Positions 24,830 through 35,930 of a DNA stretch of 64,000 nucleotides are shown here, one piece after another. The stretch covers positions 5,675,001-5,739,000 of the forward strand of contig BSWB01000002.1 in NCBI GenBank assembly GCA_033239125.1. Reading direction: 5' to 3'. Source of the stretch: Fagopyrum homotropicum. Lineage: Eukaryota > Streptophyta > Magnoliopsida > Caryophyllales > Polygonaceae. Numbering within the stretch: position 1 is the stretch's first letter; each line of letters opens with the position of its first letter. Made by a program: the position numbers and the translations under genes. The notes beneath the pieces were generated by a model. That model had not been told where the DNA came from. It worked only from the letters and a program-made list of their open reading frames with translations, and did no database searches.

Positions 24830-24960
24830 TCATTTAGTTTTTTTAATTAGATAAATATACCTCGACCTTTTGTATTTTCTCTCAAACTCTATACAGTCTT
24901 CTATCAAGCGGTACATTTATTAAAACTAATACTCAAAAAAACCTAGTAAATCAAATTGTT
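24830..24960 (-). repeat. Dispersed repeat family R1, copy 1 (partial)
   Basis: Matches the two longer copies at 25990-26175 and 31855-32045 over blocks such as GGTACATTTA and TAAATCAAATTGTTT. Minus orientation relative to the 31855 copy. Confidence 0.5.
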
Positions 24961-25020
24961 TTTTTTATTATTTATAGTATATAGATTGTTATTACTTGAT
25001 GTACTCAGAATAAGGGGTCA

Positions 25021-25177
25021 GACCCCGCTGGAGGATGTAGTTGATCTTTTACTTGACGATGTAAGGGGTCGGGTCGGGCTATCCCCGCTTGATAACTATT
25101 TAGCCCTCTTTTTATTAACAAAAGCGCGTCCAGATACCCCGGAGACCACTAACTCTCCTTTACACCAAAAAAAAAAA
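25021..25177 (+). mobile_element. Short non-LTR retroposon with a 14-bp target duplication
   Basis: A 157-base insert ending in poly(A) is flanked by exact copies of AGAATAAGGGGTCA at 25007-25020 and 25178-25191. This is the hallmark of target-primed insertion by a SINE or a 5'-truncated LINE. The sequence has no obvious tRNA head, so the class is uncertain. A related older unit lies directly downstream. Confidence 0.75.
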
Positions 25178-25191
25178 AGAATAAGGGGTCA

Positions 25192-25282
25192 CACTATCTC
25201 TGAGTGTTGATCGCTTAGCTTTTTTTTATTAACAAGAAGCTACGCATTTAAAGTGTCGGAGATCACCGAATCTCCTTCCCTT

Positions 25283-25317
<35 letters not shown>

Positions 25318-25318
25318 A
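25192..25318 (+). mobile_element. Related older poly(A) retroposon
   Basis: Shares the TTTTTATTAACAA block, a GAGATCACCGAATCTCC / GAGACCACTAACTCTCC segment and a terminal poly(A) of about 30 bases with the insert at 25021-25177. The younger copy inserted just upstream of it. The 5' limit is uncertain. Confidence 0.5.
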
Positions 25319-25838
25319 ATTGGGTTTTGTGGATAGGAAATAATGAGATATTAGAAGGTAGGAAGTTGCAATTGACATGGGCCCCGATCTATATTTCCGA
25401 GTTAGTATATGATCGAGACTAACAATGTCATAAATTAACCTAACTTCCAAACCTCCAAATTACTTAATCCTTGCTATTGTCAATTCCTATTCTTATAAGT
25501 GGTTGAATATATTAATATAACAAATTTGTACAAAATAGTACTTCTATATCATATATGAATCACGTCCTACGACCGACAATATATATATATGGTTCCAATG
25601 AGAACACCCCTAACGTAAAAACATGTGTACAATCGTACACCGTTAAATGTGAGTATTAAGGGTTGAGATTTAGAGTAGATATCAAAAATAATAATAACTA
25701 CGAATAATAATAATTAGGAATCCAACAATAACTACGAATAATACATCACACGATATGGCACATTCGTAACAAAACCAATAATAATTACGAATAGGTTCTC
25801 ATGTTCTCACGTTAGGGGGTGTTCTTATATGATCTATA

Positions 25839-25872
<34 letters not shown>

Positions 25873-25989
25873 TTCAATGAAAGGACTTTATTAATCTATT
25901 TTATATAACAAATATAAAATATAAATAAATAACATATCAAATATTGATTAGCTTTATATCATGAGCCAAACATATTTTAATTATCAAAG

Positions 25990-26175
25990 AGAAATGGTCA
26001 ATTTTGATAACTAATCCCTTTTGAAAAATTATAGTAGTAACTAGACTTTTTAATGTTTTAATTAAGTAAATATAACCCGACCTTTTACATTTATTCTCAA
26101 AATCTACACACTCTTTTCTCAATAGGTACATTTACTAACCACAAAACTAAAAAAAATCTAATAAACCAAATTGTT
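25990..26175 (-). repeat. Dispersed repeat family R1, copy 2
   Basis: On the minus strand this aligns along its whole length with 31855-32045 at roughly 85 percent by eye, including ACATTAAAAAGTCTAGTTAC and AAACAATTTGGTTTA. Non-coding. Class unknown. Confidence 0.6.
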
Positions 26176-26653
26176 TAAAGAGAAATTAACTTTATCAGGA
26201 TATAATCACATATCACTTTACTAATAAGATAAAAAAAATATATAATATAAATTTATAATAGCAATATATAATAAATTTATATAGTTTAGTGTATATGTGT
26301 TTATTAATAGTTATTTTAATAATTTTATTATTAGTTAAAATGAGAAACTTGTGACAAGATTTTGATGGATCAGATTAACGTGGAGTGTTTCGTTACCCGT
26401 CTAAATACATATATACGTTCAAGGTCAGCGCAAACTCAATAAATTTCATCATAAAATCAATTTATAATAAGAGAATTAGTTCACTTTCACCATCGTTATA
26501 TAGCCTTAAACAATAACTTTTACAAGTCATCAAACTTCAATTTTAATTTCCACATCCATCTATTTTCACTATATAAAGTCAGAGTTTGATAAAACCAATA
26601 TATTAATGAGAATAATTTAAAAAACATCATCAAAATATTACCAAAAAAGAGCT

Positions 26654-26870
26654 TTTTTTTTTTTTTTTAAGAGGTACTTAGGACATCCGGTTCGATCGGC
26701 TTTGCCGATCTACGTCCGGATCGGGTAGTAAATCGTGGCCCATTGCTGGGGGATACCCTCCCAATATCAGTTTTTTCCATGCATGCTGCCGGGAGGATTC
26801 GAACTCGAATCTCGAGACTAACCACTTAAGGAGTCTAGCACCACATCCCCTAGACCAACTGAGTATTGGT
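26654..26870 (-). mobile_element. tRNA-derived SINE
   Basis: On the minus strand the head (26870 downward) has an A-box-like TTGGTCTAGGGG and a B-box-like GAGTTCGAATCCTCC, a body of about 130 bases, and a poly(A) tail (poly(T) at 26654-26668 on the plus strand). Flanked by AAAGAGCT at 26646-26653 and 26871-26878, an exact 8-bp target duplication. Head, tail and duplication together make a complete SINE. Confidence 0.82.
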
Positions 26871-26980
26871 AAAGAGCTGTTTTTATTGTAGTCCGTCGTT
26901 GCCACAATGCCACATTGGTTTTACCGTTTACGTGTCAGTCCACATTAAACGATGAGTATGAGGTGATTAATGAGTAAAAC

Positions 26981-27298
26981 TAGGGCGGAGCAGATTGCGG
27001 TTCAGTTCACTGAACCGCAACCGAATCGCAAATTGCGGTCCAAACCGCAACCGAACCGCACTTAATCGGTTCGATTTGCGGTCCGCAAGTTTTTGTTTTG
27101 CCGTTCAAACCGCAAAAACCGCAAAAAAAAAGCGCAAACCGTAAAAAAAAACGCAAAAAAACCGCAAACCGCAAAAAAAAAACACAAAACCGCAACCAAA
27201 CCGCAAAAAAAAACCCGCAAAACCGCAACCGTGCGGTTCACGTTTTCTAAGATTGCGGTTCGGTTCGGTTTACGGTTTTGAACCGAGGTTCAGCCCTA
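26981..27298. mobile_element. hAT-type MITE with AACCGCAA repeats
   Basis: 318-base element with termini TAGGGCGGAGC and GGTTCAGCCCTA, flanked by exact AGTAAAAC duplications at 26973-26980 and 27299-27306. The interior consists of repeated ACCGCAAAA-like motifs on both strands. An exact 8-bp duplication and the TAGGG terminus indicate hAT. Confidence 0.85.
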
Positions 27299-27306
27299 AG
27301 TAAAAC

Positions 27307-28201
27307 TCAACGTTTTAGAAATAAAGAAAACATAGCCAAGTTATATTGCTTAGGTTATAATCTAGTTTTATAATAAAAATTAAATGAAAACCTTAATGTA
27401 AAACTAACCAAGAAAATGACTTGCGTCGTTGGGTTGATAATTATGTTCATCGAGACAAGCAACCAAATAATATATTTGCGATTGGTCGAATGGATTAAGG
27501 ACCAATACAAATTCTTACAAAATAAGGAAGAATTATGAGGTAGAGATTAAGAAAAGCAAACACATCAACATCAAAATCAAAACCTTAAATATAAAACATT
27601 CATAATATAGGTTTGACAATTCTAAGGTCAAAGTTTAGAATGATTTTTTAAATGAAAGAATGCAATTTAATTATTATATTAATATACTTCGCGGAAATAG
27701 TCTTTTCAAAATATTCATATCTAATAGGAGATGTAATACATGTTGCTAATACATTATTTTTCGACGATATCATTCGATTATGCAAAAGCCGGTGATATCA
27801 TTTGATTTCCATAGCCTTGAAAACGCGTTCGAGACAATGACATATATGTTTTGTATGTCCTTGCGAAGATGAAGCAACGAGAGTTATAAGATTTAGGAGA
27901 AGATACTACGAGAGAAGTCATTTACATCTACGGTATATAGAGTTAGGTGAAAATGCAACAATATATGTAACTAAATTACTTTAACAAAATTCGATAGACT
28001 TTAATCTTATTCTTATCCGGCCCTTTCTAATTTCACCAAATTTAGTTATTATGAATTCATTCGACCGGTGAATTGTTTGAGATTATTATGGAAGTTATAA
28101 TTTCATAAAGAAGCCATATAACTTCATAAAATAATCTCCCATAATCTTCTCACCCCGATAATCCAATATTCTACCCTCCACTGAACGGGCCTACGTATCA
28201 T
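27307..28201. other. AT-rich intergenic DNA
   Basis: No gene, RNA or element terminus recognised. Confidence 0.4.
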
Positions 28202-28661
28202 AATTGTAGTTAAACCTAATTTTAGCGTGTTCGCAATTGATATAATTTGTAAGCGTTATTTTCTTTTTAGTTTTTATCAAAAGTATTATGACTTTTCGTT
28301 AAAACGAACGATTTATCACCCCATATATAATAATCTTATCCTCCACACCGACAAAATTTGAAAGCCGAAATTAATGCAAATCTTATACAACTAAGAAACA
28401 AACTCTATTTCACAAAAAATCAAACTATTATACATCATAAATGTAGCCGAACCTCACTCTACCATGTTCGCAATTGTAGAACTCACGAGCATTATAAAAA
28501 TAGCACGACTTTTCTTTTTCATTTCTGTCAAAAGTATTACGACTTTTCGTTGAAAACGAACGATTCATCACCCATATACAATAATCTTATCCTCAATACG
28601 GACAAGATTTGAAAACCGAAATTAATGCGGATCCGTATACAACTAAGAACAAACCCTAAAC
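28202..28661. repeat. Diverged 240-base tandem duplication
   Basis: The unit at 28202-28412 recurs at about 28440-28661 with the blocks TGTTCGCAATTG, CAAAAGTATTA.GACTTTTCG, AATAATCTTATCCTC and CCGAAATTAATGC in the same order. Non-coding. Confidence 0.7.
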
Positions 28662-31418
28662 ACAAACCAAAGAAAGACATATGTCAAAGGGGGCCAACAT
28701 AACCTTAAAGCTTTATCCGACATAGCTTTGGATGTTCATAATTTCATATATGACACAAACAACGAAGAAGATGGACACAAATGGGGTACACTTCCACATG
28801 CTAATAACTTATGTACATGTACGTTCATAACCTTTCGCACCTTCCTTTGCACCTTCCTTTTTTAAATCGTAAGTGTACGTATGTTTCTTGCTTATACACG
28901 TCATTCGAATTATTGTTGCTTATGCATGCTTTGTGGACGACATATTTGTCTAATAGGAGATGGGTAAACAAATCTAATCGGGAGATACGGTTTGATCAAT
29001 GATTCGATAAAAGAAAATCTGTAAAAGTTGATATATGTTTATTCGATTTCGATAGCTTTTTCTGAATCTCAAATCGAATATGGATCACACTTTTTATAAA
29101 GCAGATATCAACGTCATCGATTGATCGGATCGTAAATAAATGAATTGATGGATGTGGGTATTAAGTATTAGGGCTCAGATCGTACGGATGACTTAGATAT
29201 CCGTACATAGTTATCGGATCCGATACAACTTGAATCATGTTCAGATAACCTAGTTTGAGGATTCGAATCAAATGAATCAACCATATTTCCTAGTTGATTA
29301 TCAGATCTAGCAAAATGTGCCGATTATCCAAAAATGTATGAATCAAGATTTTCCTATAAAGTCCTATTCGGATATCTGGGTATTTAGAGTTGGTCGATCT
29401 ATTTTCCATCCCTTACTTTCTCGTGAATCCTGCACACAAACCTTCTTGATGAGTGGTTCGGTGCACTTGCATTCCGAATGTGCGGGATTCACATTTACTC
29501 TCCACGATAAAACCGTCACTCTCCCTCATCGTTAATCTCGTACACGAACGAGTTTCACATGTATGAATTGCAGTAGACGTGCTCACAAATCGAATAAACG
29601 GTAAAACGAACTCCATCAAAATATAGACGAAAATGAAAATCATCTCATTTTGACTATAAATATATAAAATCAAATATAAGTTTAACAAATCAGCTATTAT
29701 ATTATCAATTAGTTTTACCATTAAACTTCATATGTTAGACATATAGAAAAGATTTGGACCGATGTACTTGGATGTTGTATCGGTCTAGTGGTTGGGTGCT
29801 GCGCACCACACAGTAAGACATAAATGGCGTGAATCTCCACGTTGTGTTATCTGGCAGTGAGACGATCGTGTGGTGTGTGTCATTCATTATAAATATACTT
29901 ATCCCCACAACCACCTTTCTTTTATGCTTTTGTCTCATGTCGTAGATCTCAAACTTCGTTAATATTTTATGTTTTTAGGGTGTAAAAACGTATAACCTAT
30001 AAGATTGTTGCATTAAATGAAGACAATTATAAAATTAAATGTATACATTGTTATTTTCATCTAAAAATTTATTTTTTAAAGAAAAAAATTGATATTAGAT
30101 AAGTCTAATAGGTTAAAATCGTAGAATACGACGTCAAGTTGTTGAATAACATTCTTCCAAATGAGTCTTTAACGTTCTGAGGCGGATCAAACTATTATAT
30201 TATGTCTGACGGGTCTGATTGATTGAAGTCCCCTTTTGGCAACCCGTTTTCTCTTGCACCTCACGTGGCTTCTAAAGATGACGAAGCGGCACCTTGGTTA
30301 CTTCACTGGCCTAGACGCTTAAGCTCTTTTCTAATAGAACCCTAGTAGTCTGGTCTTCTTTGGAGTCCTTCTCCTCCAAGAAACCCTAAATCTAATGAGA
30401 GCGAAACACATAGAAAAAAGAGAGAATCCAAATCTGAACAGAGTCATTCGTCGGAATTACTTCTGTTGTACTCACTTGCGTCTTAACTTCACTTCTTAGT
30501 TAAAACCTTTGCTTTTACAAAGATGCTATACTTCTTTTATACTTCTTCTTAATCTTTTCTACTTCTTTATAGTTTTGAAAGTCTTCTACGATTTATAAAT
30601 CTTTAGAATCTTTCAAATATGTAATTTTGCTTAGTAAATGACATTTGAGTTCGTTGATGGATAAATGACCTAATTATGTCACCCACCCATTAATCTATCA
30701 ATATATCCGTTCATCACTCGACCCGTAAACATGTTAGATACGTAAAACACATAAACATTGTTATTATAACACAAAATGAGGGCGATTACAATTGATTCAC
30801 TCTATAGATATAATATAAGTATTTGTAAGAAAGAGGTCGAAATGACCAATCAAGTTTGGTACGAGATATTGCCGTACGTTATTTCCATAAGCACAGCTAC
30901 TTAAGACTTAATTAATAATTAGTGATTAAGTGATGAGTCTGCATACAATTATATTAATTAACCATCCAACGAAGGAATGCAACTTACAGCTGTACGTAAT
31001 AAGAAAGCTAAGGTAGCCGCATATCTCCATCCATAAGTACAATTAACTATATTAATTAACCATCATTTCGATATATCCGACAAAATCTTTTAATTGTGCA
31101 CAATCATTCATTCCATTAAAAAAACAATTAAAAAACAATTAGGTATGTTTAAAAGACTAATTTATTTTTATCTCGGTTAAGCTATGAAACAATTTACAAA
31201 GTTGATCATTTGGTCATCTTTTTCTTAAATTTATATGTTTTAATATAACTTTGTGAGCTTGATTTACAATAAATAAATATTTATTTAAAAAAAAAGATTA
31301 ATATAATAATTTTTCTGAAAATAATTTAGAAGAAACTACTTCCTAAAAATATACTATCTTTACATAAAAATGAAGATTAAAAATATATTTTTAGTTTGTT
31401 ATCTACATAAAACATAAG
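28662..31418. other. Intergenic, no gene supported
   Basis: Includes a stretch at about 30190-30480 with short C/T-rich blocks and AAACCCTAA that resembles a transcript leader or LTR end, but no coding sequence follows. Only short random frames elsewhere. Confidence 0.35.
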
Positions 31419-31632
31419 ATCTCTCTAATTAACTTTTGTAACATGTAAGAAATTTGTCGGCTCTCTGGCTCTCGGATCGCTCTCTTCTGGTCTCGATCTC
31501 TCTTGTCTGAACTCGATCTCCGGCCTCCTGTCCTCGCCCTCCACCCTCCGGTTCCTCTTCTCGCGATCTCTCTTGTCGTAGCCCTCCAAAGTCCGATCTC
31601 TTTAATTAACTTTCGTAACATGTAAGAAATTG
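31419..31632. repeat. 36-base direct repeat flanking a pyrimidine-rich insert
   Basis: GATCTCTCTAATTAACTTTT (31419) and GATCTCTTTAATTAACTTTC (31595) start near-identical 36-base blocks that run through GTAACATGTAAGAAATT. Between them lies about 140 bases of CTCTC/CGATCTC-rich DNA unlike the AT-rich surroundings. Confidence 0.6.
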
Positions 31633-31854
31633 AGTGTTGAACATGTAAGTAACTGAGTATTGAATTTTGAGGTCAACAAGCATCTCAATCAAAGTTCTTG
31701 TGTTGTTAGGATTGAAATTTGTCGATTTGCTTAACTTGCTGTTAAATTCAATAAGAAATCAATTTTTGTTAAAAGGAAAGTTATTTCCCCCCATTATTGT
31801 ACACCCCAAATTAATTATCAACGTACCCAAATTACGTTAATAGTATTTTAATTT

Positions 31855-32045
31855 TTTTAATAAACAATTTGGTTTACTAGGTTTTTTCTAGTTTTGTGTT
31901 TAGTAAATGTACCTCTTGAGAAAAGAGTGGGTAGAATTTGAGAATAAATACAAAAGGTTGGGGTATATTTACTTAATTGAAACATTAAAAAGTCTAGTTA
32001 CTACTATAGTTTTTCAAAAAGTCCTAGTTACCAAAATTGCCTTTT
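31855..32045 (+). repeat. Dispersed repeat family R1, copy 3
   Basis: Same family as 25990-26175 (inverted) and 24830-24960. Contains AATTTGGTTTACTAGG near the left end and AAAAAGTCTAGTTACTACTA near the right end. Non-coding. Confidence 0.6.
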
Positions 32046-33528
32046 TTTAATTGTCAACACACCTACGGTGCTATTAGTTTTTTTTTTAAAATTAGTGTTT
32101 TTTCAATAAAAAATACCTTTTGTTGTTAGTTTTAGTTTTTCAAGTTTCAGATTTTACGAATTTTAATTTTGAGTTTACGAGTTTCGATTTTCGAGTTTGA
32201 ATTTTTTACGGTTAAAATTTTTTACTTTTGACTTTACAAGTTTCAGTTTTTGTTACGGTCGTCTTTTGTTTCATGATGTTAGAGTGATTTTACGAGTTGT
32301 GGTTTTTTTATTTACCGCACCTAAGGTTGTTTTAGGGTATTTTTAAATTTTACTTTTTAGTAAATTACATTTTGGTTCTTAGTTTTAGGAGGTTTAAGAT
32401 CGAGTTTTGAATTTTACGAGTTTTGAGATTTACAAGTTATAGTATCCATATAGAATTTTACGACATAATAACATAACCAAGTAACTACAAAATTAGAAAC
32501 ACGGACAAATTAACACCAACGACGTCGTAATAAAAACAAAAATTTAACTTTAACGGTAAAAATATCAAAATCAAAATTTATAATATACGAAAAAAATAAC
32601 AAAACGAATTAACGAAAAAATAACGAAAAAGAAAATTAACCGAAAACATTTAACACACTAATATTAACGTAATAGTTTAAAAAATTAATAAATAAAAAAT
32701 AAAAATAAAAATAGGTTGTACACATACCCTAGTTTAACTTTGAGTGATGGGTGAATGTATTACTTCCGTCACCCGACCCATACTAAGAAATCGTTCACAT
32801 GAACCATCACCCACCGAAGATCCCTTCACGCCTAAACCATAACCGTGGGTGATCGGGTGTGCCAGAGTTTTTTTTCGGGTTCACCCCATAAACTAAACGA
32901 TTTTTGAAAGAAACAACCAAATATAACATTATAAGATAACTCGATTACCCAAGTTACAAAACAACAATTCAAAATTACGTGTCTCTTTAAAATCCAAAAC
33001 AACATTAGCTTGAAACTATGTTTGTAAATCAAAAATCAAATTATTTTATAAAGATCTTCATCTTGATCGACATATGACTTCCATCCATTCATCAGAAATG
33101 AAAAAATGATTAAGCTTGTGATCTTTCAAAATGAAGGAATATTTCGGTTGAAAGTAAAGGAATATTTCAATTTAGGAATCTAGGGTTTAGTTAGAATAAG
33201 AGTGTAGTAATTTGGTTTTTTTTTTTTTATAATTAAAGTGTCTTCTAAACCTCCGCTGACTATCGGATGAACGCCGGATAGGTTGCTTTACTGAGTGATA
33301 GATCGGGTGATGATTTTAATATCTTCATCCGAACCGTAACCGGACCATCACTTGATCAACCATCACCTAGATTCCAGTATTATTTTCTCAAGTTTTAAAC
33401 CGTCCGTATAATTTAAATTATCGGATAATCATCGATTACAGTTGAGATTGTACTACTCCCCCACCTGTACAACCACTGCATTATACATTATGGTCCTTTT
33501 GATTTTCCCTGCAATTTCGTCAGAAATA
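32046..33528. other. AT-rich intergenic DNA with degenerate GGGTGATGG/CATCACCC repeats
   Basis: From about 32735 to 33370 many short GGGTGA and TCACCC words on both strands suggest an old inverted-repeat element, similar in style to that at 44720-45180. Ends are not defined and no gene is present. Confidence 0.35.
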
Positions 33529-33607
33529 CCACGTCAGCCTCTCTGTCGTTGATGTGGCACGTATACGTGGCAGGGACATTCCTATCACGTGATAAGTACG
33601 TGAGACG
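33529..33607 (+). promoter_or_regulatory. Cluster of ACGT-core (G-box-like) elements
   Basis: Within 80 bases: CCACGTCA (33529), near-palindromic GGCACGTATACGTGGC (33556-33571), palindromic ATCACGTGAT with a CACGTG core (33584-33593), and TACGTGAGACGT (33597). These are binding-site types for plant bZIP and bHLH factors. They lie 65-145 bases upstream of the ATG at 33672. Confidence 0.55.
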
Positions 33608-33671
33608 TAGGTAAATCGTAAGATACAAATTAAGATCAAGAACTCAGAACAGTTCATCGTTTGGGAAAAAA

Positions 33672-35045
33672 ATGGCGGGACGGCTGTATTCCCGCTTCAC
33701 GATTCTGCAATTTCTCTTCCAAGTTCGGAACCCTAGATTTCAGTACTCCCCAATTTCCAGGCCAGTCTGCTTACATGATTTCCTCTTTAAATCTCTATTT
33801 TGTTTGATTTGTTAAATCACCCTTCGCGGCTCAGACATTAACAATATCACTTGCTTAAATTTTCAGGTCATGGGCACTGACTGATTCAGTGATTTCCAAT
33901 TCTGCAAACCAGATCATCCCTAATCATATACCCATCTTTCAAGGTTTTGATCTCAATCCTTGATGACTAGATTCATTTACTTGTAGAATGTGAAGAAGCT
34001 TCCCACCGTCTATACTTTCACCGTGCACTCTATCTGTTTGTAGGAAGTCCTGAATGGACATTTAATTATGCTTCTTATACTATTGAGCAATACGGGTTTA
34101 TATTTTCTAATATCAGAATATTCAGATTCTGGATTTTGTCATTAATGGATTTAATGTAGTTGGTGGTTAGCTTTATTATGTTTCAACAACTATGATGTTT
34201 CTCAAATTTCATCATCTTGACTGAAATCATATTGTATGTGAATGCAAATTTCAGTATCACGGGGGTATGCTCGAGGTGAAAGAAAGCGTTATGACCTTTT
34301 CAATGAAGGGGTACCAGGAAGTAAGGAGTTCAGGAAAGCCTGGACAAAGCAGCTGGATGAGGAGGATTGCGTATGGACCGGGAGCGAGGATGAAAGTGAC
34401 TCAGAGAAGAAGCGAAGCCCGTTAGAGAAAGAAATCAAGAAAGTTAAGCAAAGAGCAAAGGAACATTCAGACCGTATTGATGCTGATGACAGTGACGAAC
34501 TATGGAGTGTATGGTCAGGAAGTGATGATGAGAAAACATTGTGGACAGGAAGTGAAGGTGATGATGACGATGATATACCTACAGAGCCATACCCAAATGA
34601 AAAGAGTGATGCTTATATAGATAAGTTGTTTGAGTTTGATGAACCACCGAAATATAGAACAATATCAGAGCTTCTGAAGGCTGAGAACGAACCGGAAGAA
34701 CTATCTCCTGGTAAGAAAGCCCGGAAACTTGCAGTTGAGAATGCCTTAAAGAAGTTGAAGAAGGGTCCTGATGGGCGGTATACTAACGTATGGGAGGTAA
34801 TGAGTGATATAGACATTTTAATAGGGGCATTCGAGAATATTGTTTGTGGACCAGAATATGCTGAGCTTAGGCAATCAGGACCTAAGAAACTGAACATGCA
34901 GTTTTTCAAGGACATACAGGCGAAGATGAGGGATCCAAACTACAAGTTTTCACCTGAGATGAAGTTGAAACCGAAGAGCAAGGTGGTCACTCGAAAGAAA
35001 TGGCAGAAAACTCAGTCAAGAAGGCGGAAAGCACAAAAACGCTAA
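33672..35045 (+). CDS. Acidic plant protein, probably mitochondrial, function unknown; first intron GC-AG
   Basis: Three exons give 318 residues: 33672-33760, 33867-33943, 34255-35045. Residues 1-30 contain five Arg, many hydrophobic residues and no acidic ones, a mitochondrial presequence profile. The mature part has three related W-[TS]-G-S-[ED] motifs in acidic stretches, a helical middle, and a lysine/arginine-rich C-terminus (KKWQKTQSRRRKAQKR). Intron 1 must use the donor CAG/GCCAGT: every nearby GT donor leads to an early stop, whereas GC-AG keeps the frame open through exon 2 into exon 3. Exon 3 alone could start at 34242 but would lose the presequence. The basic tail resembles nucleic-acid- or ribosome-associated proteins; I do not recognise the family. 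Confidence 0.8.
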
Positions 35046-35066
35046 TCAGTGATCAGTAAATAGCAT

Positions 35067-35643
35067 TGAGATAAGTTATCTGTATAAACTTGGTTTTAGA
35101 AATGCTTCTGATGTGAAATGTGTCTTAATGAAAGTGTTTGAAATGTTAGCTATGGAATTGCCTGAGATAAGTTATCTGTATAAACTTGGTTTTAGAAGCA
35201 TTAGGGTATGTTTTTGGTATGACTGAATGTAGTAGAGTCGATGTGCATTAGCAACTTATAGAATTAATATGTTGTATGGTTCTTCTCACACAACCTATTG
35301 ATGACCGAAAACGTACTCGATGACGCAATATAGAGTTGTTGAAATGCATTCAGATTTCACAATGTCCATGTCTATTGAGGTGAATTGGTTTGTATTGATC
35401 TTGTTCATGGCTTACTTGTAACATTCTTTGCATGTCAATTGGTTTTGATAATGAAACCGTACTAGACTTACGTGCTGAGTTTGAACCTAACATGCACGAG
35501 TTTGAACCTAACATGCACGTACGCTCGTATATGCACAAACCCCAACATTTAGGATTGTGTTAAAAATACGAGTCTGCTCGTATACACACAAACCCTGCTT
35601 TGCGGTCCAGGTGACATTTAGCAGTGTTAAAAATACGAGTCTC
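35067..35643. repeat. Several short tandem duplications between two convergent genes
   Basis: A 34-base block starting TGAGATAAGTTATCTG occurs exactly at 35067 and 35163. GAGTTTGAACCTAACATGCAC is repeated exactly in tandem at 35477 and 35498. A larger unit running from GCTCGTATA to GTGTTAAAAATACGAGTCT occurs at 35523 and 35576. All lie in the 3' flanks. Confidence 0.7.
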
Positions 35644-35930
35644 GTCAAGAAACCTTTCCTTTTTGCATAGACAACTTACTAGTGTAAGATACAATGTGAC
35701 TTCTTGAATCTGTGCCATCCAGGATTTTACAATTTCAGCTGAAGGGTTCAAGCTATTCGATATGTTGAGCGAAAGGCTCATGCATACAATGAAATTTCAC
35801 AACAATCACGGAACTAAACCATAAATGATTCCAGAAATATACAATCTACAAAACTACCATATCAAAGATTCAAGGTCAGCCGTTTCACCAGATGATACAA
35901 TAGGCAAAGGTTTTGATTGAGTGCAGCAAA

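Noticed and set aside
29760..29930. GGTCTAGTGGTTGGGTG with tRNA A-box likeness
   Set aside because: No B box at the right distance, no poly(A) and no target duplication.
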